A stretch of 6,884 nucleotides of DNA from Desulfobacteraceae bacterium (GTDB lineage Bacteria; Desulfobacterota; Desulfobacteria; Desulfobacterales; SURF-7). Position 1 is the first letter of the stretch. Each line of letters opens with the position of its first letter. The stretch is taken from the NCBI GenBank assembly GCA_030619585.1, contig JAUXBD010000074.1:1-6884 (forward strand). Direction: 5' to 3'. A program made the position numbers and the translations under genes. The notes beneath the pieces are model-generated. The model had not been told where the DNA came from. It was given only the letters and a program-made list of their open reading frames with translations, and did not search any database. This document shows positions 1 through 5,866 of this stretch, in pieces.

Positions 1-97
1 GTTCAACCAATATAACCAACTTAACCAGTTCAACCAATATAACCAGCTTAACCAGTTCAACCAATATAACCAACTTAACCAGTTCAACCAATATAAC
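1..97. repeat. 27-bp tandem repeat (3 full copies plus 16 bases), built of 9-bp subunits
   Basis: Three complete 27-base units start at 1, 28 and 55, and a partial fourth starts at 82 and breaks off at 97. Each unit is three related 9-mers: GTTCAACCA, ATATAACCA and ACTTAACCA, all ending in AACCA. The only difference between full units is an A-to-G change at position 46. The array runs past the left edge, so its total length is unknown. In the frame starting at base 2 it is stop-free and reads as F-N-Q, Y-N-Q, L-N-Q tripeptides until TAA at 101-103. It is also stop-free in the nadC frame, and in one minus-strand frame that reads as repeated L-V-E, L-V-K, L-V-I. There are no unique spacers, so it is not a CRISPR. 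It may be an intergenic minisatellite or the tail of an upstream gene. Confidence 0.95.
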
Positions 98-107
98 TGT
101 TAATACT

Positions 108-932
108 ATGCATTCAATACAGGACTTAATCCGAACAGCAATTAACGAAGATATCGGCCCCGGCGATATCACCACAAACAATCTCGTTAGCCCCGATCTT
201 AATGGAAAAGGGATAATAGTGGCAAAAGAGCCTCTTGTTGTTGCAGGTCTTGAGGTTGCAAAACAGGTTTTTCAATATGTTGACCCTGAAACGATTTTTC
301 TTCCCGAATGCAAAGATGGTGAGACCATGGCAAAAGATGATACGGTTCTTAGGGTTGAAGGGAAACTTGCCGCGCTTTTAAAATCAGAGCGTACAGCGCT
401 TAACTTCCTTCAGCATCTATCAGGAATTGCCACCCATGTTCGGTCTTACATAGAAGAACTGAAAGACAAAAATGTGCGTTTAACCGACACCCGCAAGACC
501 ACTCCGGGTTTACGGGTCCTGGAGAAATATGCTGTGCGTGTGGGCGGCGCCCATAATCATCGAATGGCCCTGTACGACGGTGTTTTAATCAAGGACAATC
601 ATATTGCCGCCTGTGGCGGCATATCAAAAGCAGTAGAGAGCATACGGAACAAAATTTCACATCTTGTTAAGATTGAGGTGGAAGTTTCTGACATGAGACA
701 GGTAAAAGAGGCCCTCGCCTCCCGTGCAGATGTTATAATGTTGGATAATATGAGCTTGGATCAAATTAAAAAGGCTGTAAAACAGATCAACAAAAAAGCC
801 ATAGTTGAAGTATCGGGTTCGGTTCAAAAAAAAGACCTGAATCCCATTGCAGATACCGGAGTTGACATTATCTCTGTGGGCGGTTTGACCCATTCTGCAA
901 GGTCTGTCGATCTCAGTATGCACATTTCGTAG
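108..932 (+). CDS. nadC: Nicotinate-nucleotide pyrophosphorylase (quinolinate phosphoribosyltransferase, decarboxylating)
   Basis: Cytosolic enzyme of de novo NAD synthesis: quinolinate plus PRPP gives nicotinate mononucleotide, CO2 and pyrophosphate. The 274 residues match the usual family length (about 270-300). The N-terminal domain carries EDIGPGDITT (14-23). The barrel domain shows the family signatures: SERTALN around R95, TDTRKTTPG (126-134, with R129 and K130 for substrate phosphates and carboxylates), GGAHNHR (146-152), LIKDNH (160-165), the acidic strand IEVEV (189-193), LDNM (212-215) and ISVGGLTHS (255-263). No active-site motif appears lost. ATG at 108 is the first usable start; the frame is open further upstream through the tandem repeat but has no ATG, GTG or TTG there. 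No Shine-Dalgarno is visible before the start. The rhomboid gene follows 33 bases downstream with no terminator between, so the two are probably co-transcribed. nadA and nadB are not in the window. Confidence 0.97.
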   Translation: MHSIQDLIRTAINEDIGPGDITTNNLVSPDLNGKGIIVAKEPLVVAGLEVAKQVFQYVDPETIFLPECKDGETMAKDDTVLRVEGKLAALLKSERTALNFLQHLSGIATHVRSYIEELKDKNVRLTDTRKTTPGLRVLEKYAVRVGGAHNHRMALYDGVLIKDNHIAACGGISKAVESIRNKISHLVKIEVEVSDMRQVKEALASRADVIMLDNMSLDQIKKAVKQINKKAIVEVSGSVQKKDLNPIADTGVDIISVGGLTHSARSVDLSMHIS

Positions 933-965
933 GGTAGTTAACTTTTGTACCATTAAGCTTTTCTT

Positions 966-1937
966 ATGTTTCCAATCCGTGACACCACTCCATCGAAAAA
1001 CTACCCTGTTGTTAACAATACCATTATAGGTATCTGTGCCGCAGTATTTCTTATTGAACTGTCACAAGGAGCCGGGCTGGACCGTTTCATCTATATCTAC
1101 GGGATTGTTCCTGCACGCTATTCTGTTGACCGGATATCATCCTATTTTACATTCAAGCAGCAATTTTTCTCCCTTCTTTCATTTATGTTTCTTCATGGAG
1201 GGTTCTGGCACCTTATTAGCAACATGCTGTTTCTCTACATATTTGGGGATAATGTTGAAGACCGCCTGGGTCATATTAACTACCTTTTTTTCTATATCGC
1301 ATGCGGAATTGTCTCAGGCCTGTGCCATCTTACTTTTAACATCCAATCCAACACTCCAACCATAGGCGCAAGCGGAGCTGTTGCAGGTGTAATGGGAGCA
1401 TATCTCATTCTTTATCCAAGATCAAAAATTTTAACACTCATACCAATTATATTCATCCCTTATTTTATTGAACTTCCAGCCTTTTTCTTTATCGGTTCAT
1501 GGTTTGTCTTACAGCTTTTAAATGCAGCCTCGAGCTTGGGAAACGCGAGCCACATAGCATGGTGGGCGCATATAGGAGGGTTTGTTTTCGGAATAATCTT
1601 TTTAAAACTGTCCCCTTTTATTCCAGAAACAAAATTCTCAGACAAGATCCGCATGACAACAAAAAAGAGAAAGACTCCACGCCTGCAGGTTATCCGTCCT
1701 GTGGGGTCTGGTTATGATCACAATCTATACGGCACTATAATTATAACACCTTATGAAGCACTCACGGGAACCAGGAAGATGGTAAATATCCCCTGGGGAT
1801 TTAACAACAAATTTTATAATATAAAAATCCCCCAGGGTATAAAAGGGGGTAACACATTGCGGCTAAAGGAATTGGGAAAGCTTTCGCCAACCGGCACCAA
1901 GGGCGATCTGATGTTAAAAGTGACTGTTCAATCATAA
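966..1937 (+). CDS. Rhomboid-family intramembrane serine protease with C-terminal DnaJ_C-like domain
   Basis: Predicted inner-membrane protease of 323 residues that cuts transmembrane segments of substrate proteins. A hydrophobic helix at about 17-37 is followed by a rhomboid core of five more membrane segments (about 68-95, 102-123, 132-150, 155-187, 197-215). Catalytic features are intact: HGGFWHLISN (77-86, oxyanion residues H82 and N86), GASG (134-137, nucleophile S136) and AWWAHIGG (198-205, catalytic H202). A basic linker (about 222-245) then leads to residues 251-321, which resemble the second C-terminal substrate-binding domain of DnaJ/Hsp40: NLYGTIIITPYEALTGT, then IKIPQGIKGGNTLRLKELG, then GDLMLKVTV. 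There is no J domain or zinc finger, so it cannot recruit DnaK in the usual way. The tail is inferred to be cytoplasmic and to present or bind substrate. The Shine-Dalgarno is weak; co-transcription with nadC is likely. The protease assignment is firm; the DnaJ_C call is by motif recognition only. Confidence 0.93.
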   Translation: MFPIRDTTPSKNYPVVNNTIIGICAAVFLIELSQGAGLDRFIYIYGIVPARYSVDRISSYFTFKQQFFSLLSFMFLHGGFWHLISNMLFLYIFGDNVEDRLGHINYLFFYIACGIVSGLCHLTFNIQSNTPTIGASGAVAGVMGAYLILYPRSKILTLIPIIFIPYFIELPAFFFIGSWFVLQLLNAASSLGNASHIAWWAHIGGFVFGIIFLKLSPFIPETKFSDKIRMTTKKRKTPRLQVIRPVGSGYDHNLYGTIIITPYEALTGTRKMVNIPWGFNNKFYNIKIPQGIKGGNTLRLKELGKLSPTGTKGDLMLKVTVQS

Positions 1938-2016
1938 TACTGTACAGGGACTTTATTTTGATGTTTTAATGAGAAATACGGGCTATGGTCTGGATTCGTT
2001 ATACCCTTAAAACAAA

Positions 2017-2042
2017 GGCAGGGCCGACAAATCGGCCCTGCC
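2017..2042. terminator. 11-bp GC-rich hairpin, probable intrinsic terminator for leftward transcription
   Basis: GGCAGGGCCGA (2017-2027) pairs perfectly with TCGGCCCTGCC (2032-2042) around a CAAA loop. On the minus strand the stem is followed by TTTGTTTT, as an intrinsic terminator requires, so it could end leftward transcripts coming from the PilZ side. On the plus strand it is followed by seven A and then GGAGG, so it lacks the U-tract needed to terminate the nadC-rhomboid transcript in the standard way. It lies 79 bases past the rhomboid stop and may still protect that mRNA's 3' end. Confidence 0.6.
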
Positions 2043-2224
2043 AAAAAAAGGAGGGGGATTATAACCAATTAATCCTCTACTATGAGAACAAATATAATTG
2101 ATAAACGAAAAGAAATCAAGGTTAAAAAAAACTAATCTATTGTTCAAAAAAAACCCATCCGGGCAAGACATTTTATTAATCTTTTAATTTTCAACCCGTT
2201 ACCCCATTTTCTCAAACAGACCTG

Positions 2225-2250
2225 TTTTAAGATACCCTACTATCTTAAAA
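2225..2250. promoter_or_regulatory. AT-rich inverted repeat, 10-bp arms
   Basis: TTTTAAGATA (2225-2234) and TATCTTAAAA (2241-2250) are exact inverted copies around CCCTAC. The centre lies about 190 bases before the transcription start predicted from the sigma-54 promoter at 2400-2415. That is within the usual range for enhancer-binding-protein sites, although it could also be a weak AT-rich hairpin. The binding protein is unknown. Confidence 0.35.
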
Positions 2251-2294
2251 ATGGAGGAGTTTGCTTGCCTACGATTATGGCGTAAAGTACATAA

Positions 2295-2312
2295 TGTGAA
2301 ATTGATTTCACA
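2295..2312. promoter_or_regulatory. 18-bp palindrome, candidate upstream activator site
   Basis: TGTGAAAT-TG-ATTTCACA has perfect 8-base arms. Its centre is about 120 bases before the start predicted from the downstream sigma-54 promoter, a typical place for an enhancer-binding-protein dimer. It resembles the CRP/FNR-family half-sites TGTGA and TCACA, but these are 8 rather than 6 bases apart, so a CRP-type assignment is not supported. A partial copy (AAAT-AG-ATTTCACA) occurs upstream of hsp20 at 6435-6448. Confidence 0.4.
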
Positions 2313-2399
2313 AAATTTCTGACCATATGCCCACCCTGATTTTTCCACTACCCACGACAACTGTTTGTTTTAAAACAATATACAATAATAACAACTCCG

Positions 2400-2415
2400 T
2401 GGCATAATTATTGCT
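2400..2415 (+). promoter_or_regulatory. Sigma-54 (RpoN) -24/-12 promoter
   Basis: TGGCATAATTATTGCT matches the RpoN consensus TGGCAC-N5-TTGCW at all fixed positions but one (C to T). The GG (2401-2402) and GC (2413-2414) are separated by exactly ten bases, the spacing this sigma factor requires. It points toward the gene at 2514 and predicts a start near 2426 and a leader of roughly 88 bases. Two inverted repeats lie upstream at enhancer-like distances. A sigma-54 promoter would make expression depend on an AAA+ activator that is not encoded in the window. Confidence 0.6.
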
Positions 2416-2420
2416 GTTTT

Positions 2421-2440
2421 ATAGATAAGTATAGATAAGT
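2421..2440. repeat. Perfect 10-bp direct repeat at the predicted transcription start
   Basis: ATAGATAAGT occurs twice back to back (2421-2430 and 2431-2440). It covers the predicted start of the sigma-54 transcript. It might be a small slippage duplication or a tandem binding site; the sequence alone does not decide. Confidence 0.6.
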
Positions 2441-2492
2441 AAATTTTGGGCAGTTCCATGGTGAAGCTCTTTTTTATATTCTCTAATGAAAG

Positions 2493-2512
2493 CTAATAGT
2501 AGGAACTATTAG
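2493..2512 (+). promoter_or_regulatory. RBS hairpin: Shine-Dalgarno in the loop of a perfect 8-bp stem
   Basis: CTAATAGT (2493-2500) pairs with ACTATTAG (2505-2512) around an AGGA loop (2501-2504). AGGA is the best Shine-Dalgarno for the ATG at 2514, nine bases away, and the stem ends one base before that ATG. Folding would sequester the start region in an AU-rich, easily melted stem, consistent with a thermometer-like or protein-controlled translational switch. It could also be a DNA operator. Confidence 0.45.
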
Positions 2513-2513
2513 G

Positions 2514-2801
2514 ATGAAAAGTCTCAAGGACCTGGATATGGAAGATAAATTATTGACCGCACCTGTACATCATTCTATCTACAAAGTGAAAAATGAGGAA
2601 GGAGAGACAGTTGGTATTGATATCCTTATCCTTTTTTATGGTAATCTTTGGGAGTTTGCCTTGAATAGACTTGACCATAAGATAGATGGTTATCTATTCG
2701 CAATTCAATATGAGAGCCAAAAGTTTAGCGTTTATCGTAAACTCAAAACCAAAAAAGACAGAAACTATCCACAGCTACATCTTGTAAAATCCCTTATGTG
2801 A
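2514..2801 (+). CDS. Hypothetical protein of 95 residues
   Basis: I do not recognise this family. The predicted product is soluble, with no signal peptide or membrane helix. It has a lysine-rich, acidic-alternating N-terminus (MKSLKDLDMEDK), a strand-like stretch GETVGIDILILFYG (30-43), an aromatic core LWEFALNRL (45-53), DGYLFAIQYESQKFSVYRKLK (58-78, described in two pieces: DGYLFAIQYE then SQKFSVYRKLK), and a basic tail. The pattern suggests a small alpha/beta fold. Support for a real gene: protein-like composition, no competing frame on either strand, an upstream sigma-54 promoter with correct spacing, and AGGA nine bases before ATG. It is convergent with the PilZ gene, with stop codons 52 bases apart and no clear terminator between. 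A function in the same response as its sigma-54 regulator is possible but unproven. Confidence 0.6.
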   Translation: MKSLKDLDMEDKLLTAPVHHSIYKVKNEEGETVGIDILILFYGNLWEFALNRLDHKIDGYLFAIQYESQKFSVYRKLKTKKDRNYPQLHLVKSLM

Positions 2802-2853
2802 ACTTAGCTATCTTCCGGTTGACGCATGTTTATCAGCAAGAGACCTCTATTTG

Positions 2854-3180
2854 TTACAGTTGATATTTTAGAGGTTCATGATACTCAATACCAACACCGT
2901 AGAAAGAGACATCAGTATCCCCCATTTTATTGCACCACTTTACTTCTGCAAGCATACCATCCTTTGCTTCAGGGCCAAGGTCATCAATTAATGCATCTGC
3001 GATTTTGACAGAAATATTTGAGCCGGGTTTGAGGGGAAAGTCTGAAGTAAAGCACATACCCTCATGGCTGCTATTATGCATTATAGCATCCTTATAATTA
3101 TTCGATGATTTTTCAGAGTATATAATAGTTGCATATTTTCTTCTGCGTTTATTTGCTCTTTTTTCTGCACTTGTGGACAT
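2854..3180 (-). CDS. Single-domain PilZ protein, probable c-di-GMP receptor
   Basis: A 108-residue cytosolic protein consisting of almost nothing but a PilZ domain, the fold that binds cyclic di-GMP and passes the signal to motility, exopolysaccharide or other partners. The N-terminus is very basic; R8-A-N-K-R12 gives the RxxxR motif, followed by KYATIIY. N36-S-S-H-E-G41 gives the second motif, (D/N)xSxxG, 24 residues later, which is normal PilZ spacing. Later strands include PGSNISVKI (52-60), LAEVKWCNK (78-85) and the typical closing GVGIEY (95-100). Both ligand motifs are intact, so nucleotide binding is likely. The start is ATG at 3180-3178, but GGAGG abuts it directly and extends into a run of seven G, an odd ribosome site. 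Two short palindromes (TTAGGCCTAA 3213-3222, CTAATTAG 3219-3226) lie upstream. It follows lon on the same strand after 191 bases and is probably a separate unit. Confidence 0.85.
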   Translation of the reverse strand: MSTSAEKRANKRRRKYATIIYSEKSSNNYKDAIMHNSSHEGMCFTSDFPLKPGSNISVKIADALIDDLGPEAKDGMLAEVKWCNKMGDTDVSFYGVGIEYHEPLKYQL

Positions 3181-3190
3181 CCTCCCCCCC
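3181..3190 (-). promoter_or_regulatory. Unusual ribosome binding site of the PilZ gene, with a G7 tract
   Basis: Read on the minus strand this is GGGGGGGAGG followed at once by ATG. The textbook GGAGG has no spacer. A usable Shine-Dalgarno must therefore pair through the G-run itself, so the number of G residues sets the spacing. Confidence 0.55.
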
Positions 3191-3332
3191 TTTTCTAAAT
3201 ATTTATAAAAGTTTAGGCCTAATTAGCTTAAAAATATTGAAAAGATATGGTTAGTACTGAACTAGAACTGTTTTTCACACTAGCAGAAATAAACTTTGCT
3301 GTAAATCGTAATTTTATTTTTTTAAAGAATCA

Positions 3333-3351
3333 CCGGATTTGAAAAAATCGG
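3333..3351 (-). terminator. Weak candidate terminator after lon
   Basis: On the minus strand CCGATTT pairs with AAATCCGG (one bulged C) around a TTTC loop, starting about 20 bases beyond the lon stop. The following bases, TGATTCTTTAAAAAAA, contain only a short T-run, so termination may be partial. It is the only hairpin seen close behind lon. Confidence 0.35.
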
Positions 3352-3371
3352 GAACACTTGTCCGGTCTTTC

Positions 3372-5729
3372 TTATCCGGTCTTCCCAAAGGCTATATCCA
3401 ATACATCTTGCACCGTATCAACAAAGTGGAATTTGATGGACTTGCGTACTTCTTTAGGAATATCCTCAGCCAAATCCTTTTTGTTCCATTTGGGTAAAAT
3501 AATATTTTTAATACCTGCACGATGGCAGGCAAGCACCTTCTCCTTTATACCACCTACGGGAAGCACCTGTCCTCTTAGAGTTATCTCTCCGGTCATGGCA
3601 AGATTTTTTTCCACAGGCTTTCCGGATATCAAAGATACAATGGAGGTCAAAATAGTAACACCTGCTGAAGGCCCGTCTTTAGGAGTAGAACCAGCCGGAA
3701 CATGTATATGGATATCCCGATTATCATAAAAATCCTCTTCAATTCCAAGTGAAGCCGAATTTGTCCGTATAAAACTTAAAGCAGCCATTGCAGACTCCTT
3801 CATAACATCACCAAGCTGGCCGGTTAAGGTCAGATTCTTTTTACCACTCATGGACGTAGCCTCAATAACAAGCAGCTTACCACCTGCTTGTGTCCAGGCA
3901 AGCCCCATAACTACTCCCGGGGTTGGAGTTATTTTACTGTCAGTTGGACTAAAGCGAACAGGCCCGAGAAATTTAGCCAGATTATTAACATTGATCGATA
4001 CGGATTCAGCATCTTTCTGAGCTATCTTGGCAGCTACACTACGACATATGGCTGCAATCTCCCTTTCAAGATTTCTAAGCCCGGCCTCACTGGTGTAATT
4101 TGGGACGATCTTTTTTAATGCACCTTGTGTAATGGATATCTGATTTGCTTTAAGGCCATGTGCTTCCCTCTGGCGGGGTATCAGGTATCGGTTTGCAATT
4201 TTAGTTTTTTCCTCCTCGGTGTATCCCAAAAGATGCAGAACCTCCAACCTGTCTCTCAAAGCCGGCCTTATAGTGTAAAGAACATTTGCCGTTGTAATAA
4301 ACATGACTTTGGACAGATCAAAAGGCAGATCCAGGTAATGGTCTGTAAAAGAAAAGTTCTGCTCAGGGTCAAGGACCTCTAAAAGGGCTGATGATGGATC
4401 TCCACTGAAATCGCTACCCACCTTGTCTATCTCATCAAGCATAAAAACAGGGTTATTGGATCCAACGCGCCTGATCTCCTGAATAATTCTACCAGGCAGT
4501 GCACCCACATATGTACGCCGGTGTCCCCGGATTTCCGCTTCATCTCTTAGACCCCCAAGAGCAATGCGGACAAACTTGCGTCCAAGTGCTCTTGCTATTG
4601 ACTGCCCCAAAGATGTTTTACCTGTTCCCGGAGGCCCCACAAAACAGAGTATGGGTCCTTTTGAATCAGCTTTCAGCTTTCTAACAGCAAGGTATTCGAT
4701 TATACGCTTTTTAACTTTTTCCAAACCAAAATGGTCTGTATCCAGAACCTTTCTGCTTGCCTTTATATCAAGGTTATCCTTTGTGCTCTCACTCCATGGT
4801 ATTGTGGTGATCCAGTCCAGGTATGTTGATGATACGGTATATTCTGAAGAAGATGGATGCATACGTGCAAAACGCTCCAGTTCACGCTTGGCCTCTTTTT
4901 CAACATCTTCGGGAAGATTTTTTTCCTCTATCTTTTTTAAATACTCGTCAACTTCTCCCTGGGTCTCATCTTTTTCTCCCAACTCCTCTTTGATCACTTT
5001 TATTTGTTGACGCAGATAATATTCTTTCTGCTTTTGGTCCATGCCCCCTTTTACCTGGGACTGAATCTTATTCCCCAACTCAAAGATCTGCAGCTGGCCA
5101 TTGACAAGCTTTGTAGCCATTATCAAGCGCTTTCTAACATCAATAATTTCAAGAACTTTCTGCTTCTCTTTAGGTGGAGAGTTGATTGTGGATGTGATAA
5201 TATCAGAAAGGATGCCGGGCTCTTCAATCATTGTTATCATACGCCCTATCTCTCTGGGTATGTTGGGAAAAAACTCTACGATCTTTTGATACACGCCGAT
5301 TAGATTGGACATAAGAGCCTCGATCTCCTGGTCTTTCACCTCTTGTGTTTCAATCATCTCAGCCTCAGCCTGCAGGTAGGGCTTACCATCCACAAAAGCC
5401 TTTACTTTGAATCTGCCAAGGCCCTGTACCAAAAGCTGAATTTTATCATCTTCAGATTTCATATATTTAAGGATCAAAGCACTTGTACCGATTTTATAGA
5501 GATCCTCAGGGCCATAGTACTCTTTAATGTCCGGCTTTTTTGTTGTGATAAGCCCTATTGTTCTGTCACCTGCCATGGCCCTGTCTATAAGTTGAATGGA
5601 TTGATTCTGCATTACAATTATGGGTAAGACCAGTTTGGGAAACAAAGTGACATCAACAAGCGGGAGAACGGGCAAAATTTTGTTCATATCATCTTGTTTA
5701 ATTTCCGATGCTACTGGTTGGTCGGTCAT
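3372..5729 (-). CDS. lon: ATP-dependent protease Lon
   Basis: Cytosolic AAA+ serine protease, active as a hexamer, that degrades misfolded and short-lived regulatory proteins. The 785 residues match bacterial LonA. The N-terminal substrate-recognition domain begins with LPVLPLVDVTLFP (19-31) and continues through a helical linker to about 330. The ATPase domain has Walker A GPPGTGKT (365-372), Walker B VFMLDEID (428-435), and DRLEV with the arginine-finger position R494. The protease domain starts near 600 and contains PKDGPSAG with nucleophile S688 and GGIKEK with catalytic K731, 43 residues apart as in E. coli Lon (S679/K722). Nothing is truncated. The start at 5729 is supported by GGAGG at 5739-5735 with a five-base spacer; an overlapping ATG at 5733 is out of frame and gives only 11 codons. 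It lies 137 bases after hsp20 on the same strand with no clear terminator between, which suggests joint stress expression. Confidence 0.98.
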   Translation of the reverse strand: MTDQPVASEIKQDDMNKILPVLPLVDVTLFPKLVLPIIVMQNQSIQLIDRAMAGDRTIGLITTKKPDIKEYYGPEDLYKIGTSALILKYMKSEDDKIQLLVQGLGRFKVKAFVDGKPYLQAEAEMIETQEVKDQEIEALMSNLIGVYQKIVEFFPNIPREIGRMITMIEEPGILSDIITSTINSPPKEKQKVLEIIDVRKRLIMATKLVNGQLQIFELGNKIQSQVKGGMDQKQKEYYLRQQIKVIKEELGEKDETQGEVDEYLKKIEEKNLPEDVEKEAKRELERFARMHPSSSEYTVSSTYLDWITTIPWSESTKDNLDIKASRKVLDTDHFGLEKVKKRIIEYLAVRKLKADSKGPILCFVGPPGTGKTSLGQSIARALGRKFVRIALGGLRDEAEIRGHRRTYVGALPGRIIQEIRRVGSNNPVFMLDEIDKVGSDFSGDPSSALLEVLDPEQNFSFTDHYLDLPFDLSKVMFITTANVLYTIRPALRDRLEVLHLLGYTEEEKTKIANRYLIPRQREAHGLKANQISITQGALKKIVPNYTSEAGLRNLEREIAAICRSVAAKIAQKDAESVSINVNNLAKFLGPVRFSPTDSKITPTPGVVMGLAWTQAGGKLLVIEATSMSGKKNLTLTGQLGDVMKESAMAALSFIRTNSASLGIEEDFYDNRDIHIHVPAGSTPKDGPSAGVTILTSIVSLISGKPVEKNLAMTGEITLRGQVLPVGGIKEKVLACHRAGIKNIILPKWNKKDLAEDIPKEVRKSIKFHFVDTVQDVLDIAFGKTG

Positions 5730-5866
5730 TCATTCCTCCGGATTTTTTTCTGTTTTTTTAAGGGGTGATCCAATATCATAATGTTTATTGTGAGGGGAAA
5801 ATCATCTGGCCCCGGTCTATGCAAAACTTACAAGAAAAAGGGACTCCGCAATATAACAGAGTATAA

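Larger units (their letters stand above)
1938..2513. other. Gene-free regulatory stretch between the rhomboid gene and the 95-aa gene
   Basis: No convincing coding region occurs on either strand. The stretch holds a GC-rich hairpin (2017-2042), an AT-rich inverted repeat (2225-2250), an 18-base palindrome (2295-2312), a sigma-54 type promoter (2400-2415), a 10-base direct repeat (2421-2440) and an RBS hairpin (2493-2512), each listed separately. The only open frame close to the GGAGG at 2050 is a 17-codon one (ATG at 2082), too short and too far from that site to support. Confidence 0.7.

Noticed and set aside
1..97. CRISPR array
   Set aside because: Repeats are contiguous with no unique spacers and consist of 9-bp subunits.
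657..953. Minus-strand 98-codon ORF inside nadC
   Set aside because: Antisense shadow of a gene with clear family motifs; the translation has no recognisable features.
1793..1835. Long imperfect hairpin (CTGGGGATTT with AAATCCCCCAG) and G/C runs
   Set aside because: Lies inside the rhomboid DnaJ_C-like coding region and is adequately explained by codon content; no sign of independent function.
2082..2135. 17-codon ORF after the orphan GGAGG
   Set aside because: Its ATG is about 25 bases from the ribosome site and the peptide is too short to support.
2295..2312. Canonical CRP/FNR/HcpR-type site
   Set aside because: Half-sites match TGTGA/TCACA but are 8 bases apart instead of 6.
2843..2875. 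Inverted repeat ACCTCTA/TAGAGGT as terminator between the convergent genes
   Set aside because: Only 7 bp with a 19-base loop, it overlaps the PilZ stop region, and no T-tract follows.
2826..3008. Plus-strand 60-codon ORF overlapping the PilZ gene
   Set aside because: Mostly antisense to the PilZ coding region and without family features.
4564..5010. Plus-strand 148-codon ORF inside lon
   Set aside because: Antisense to the conserved ATPase region of lon; serine/phenylalanine-rich composition typical of a shadow frame.
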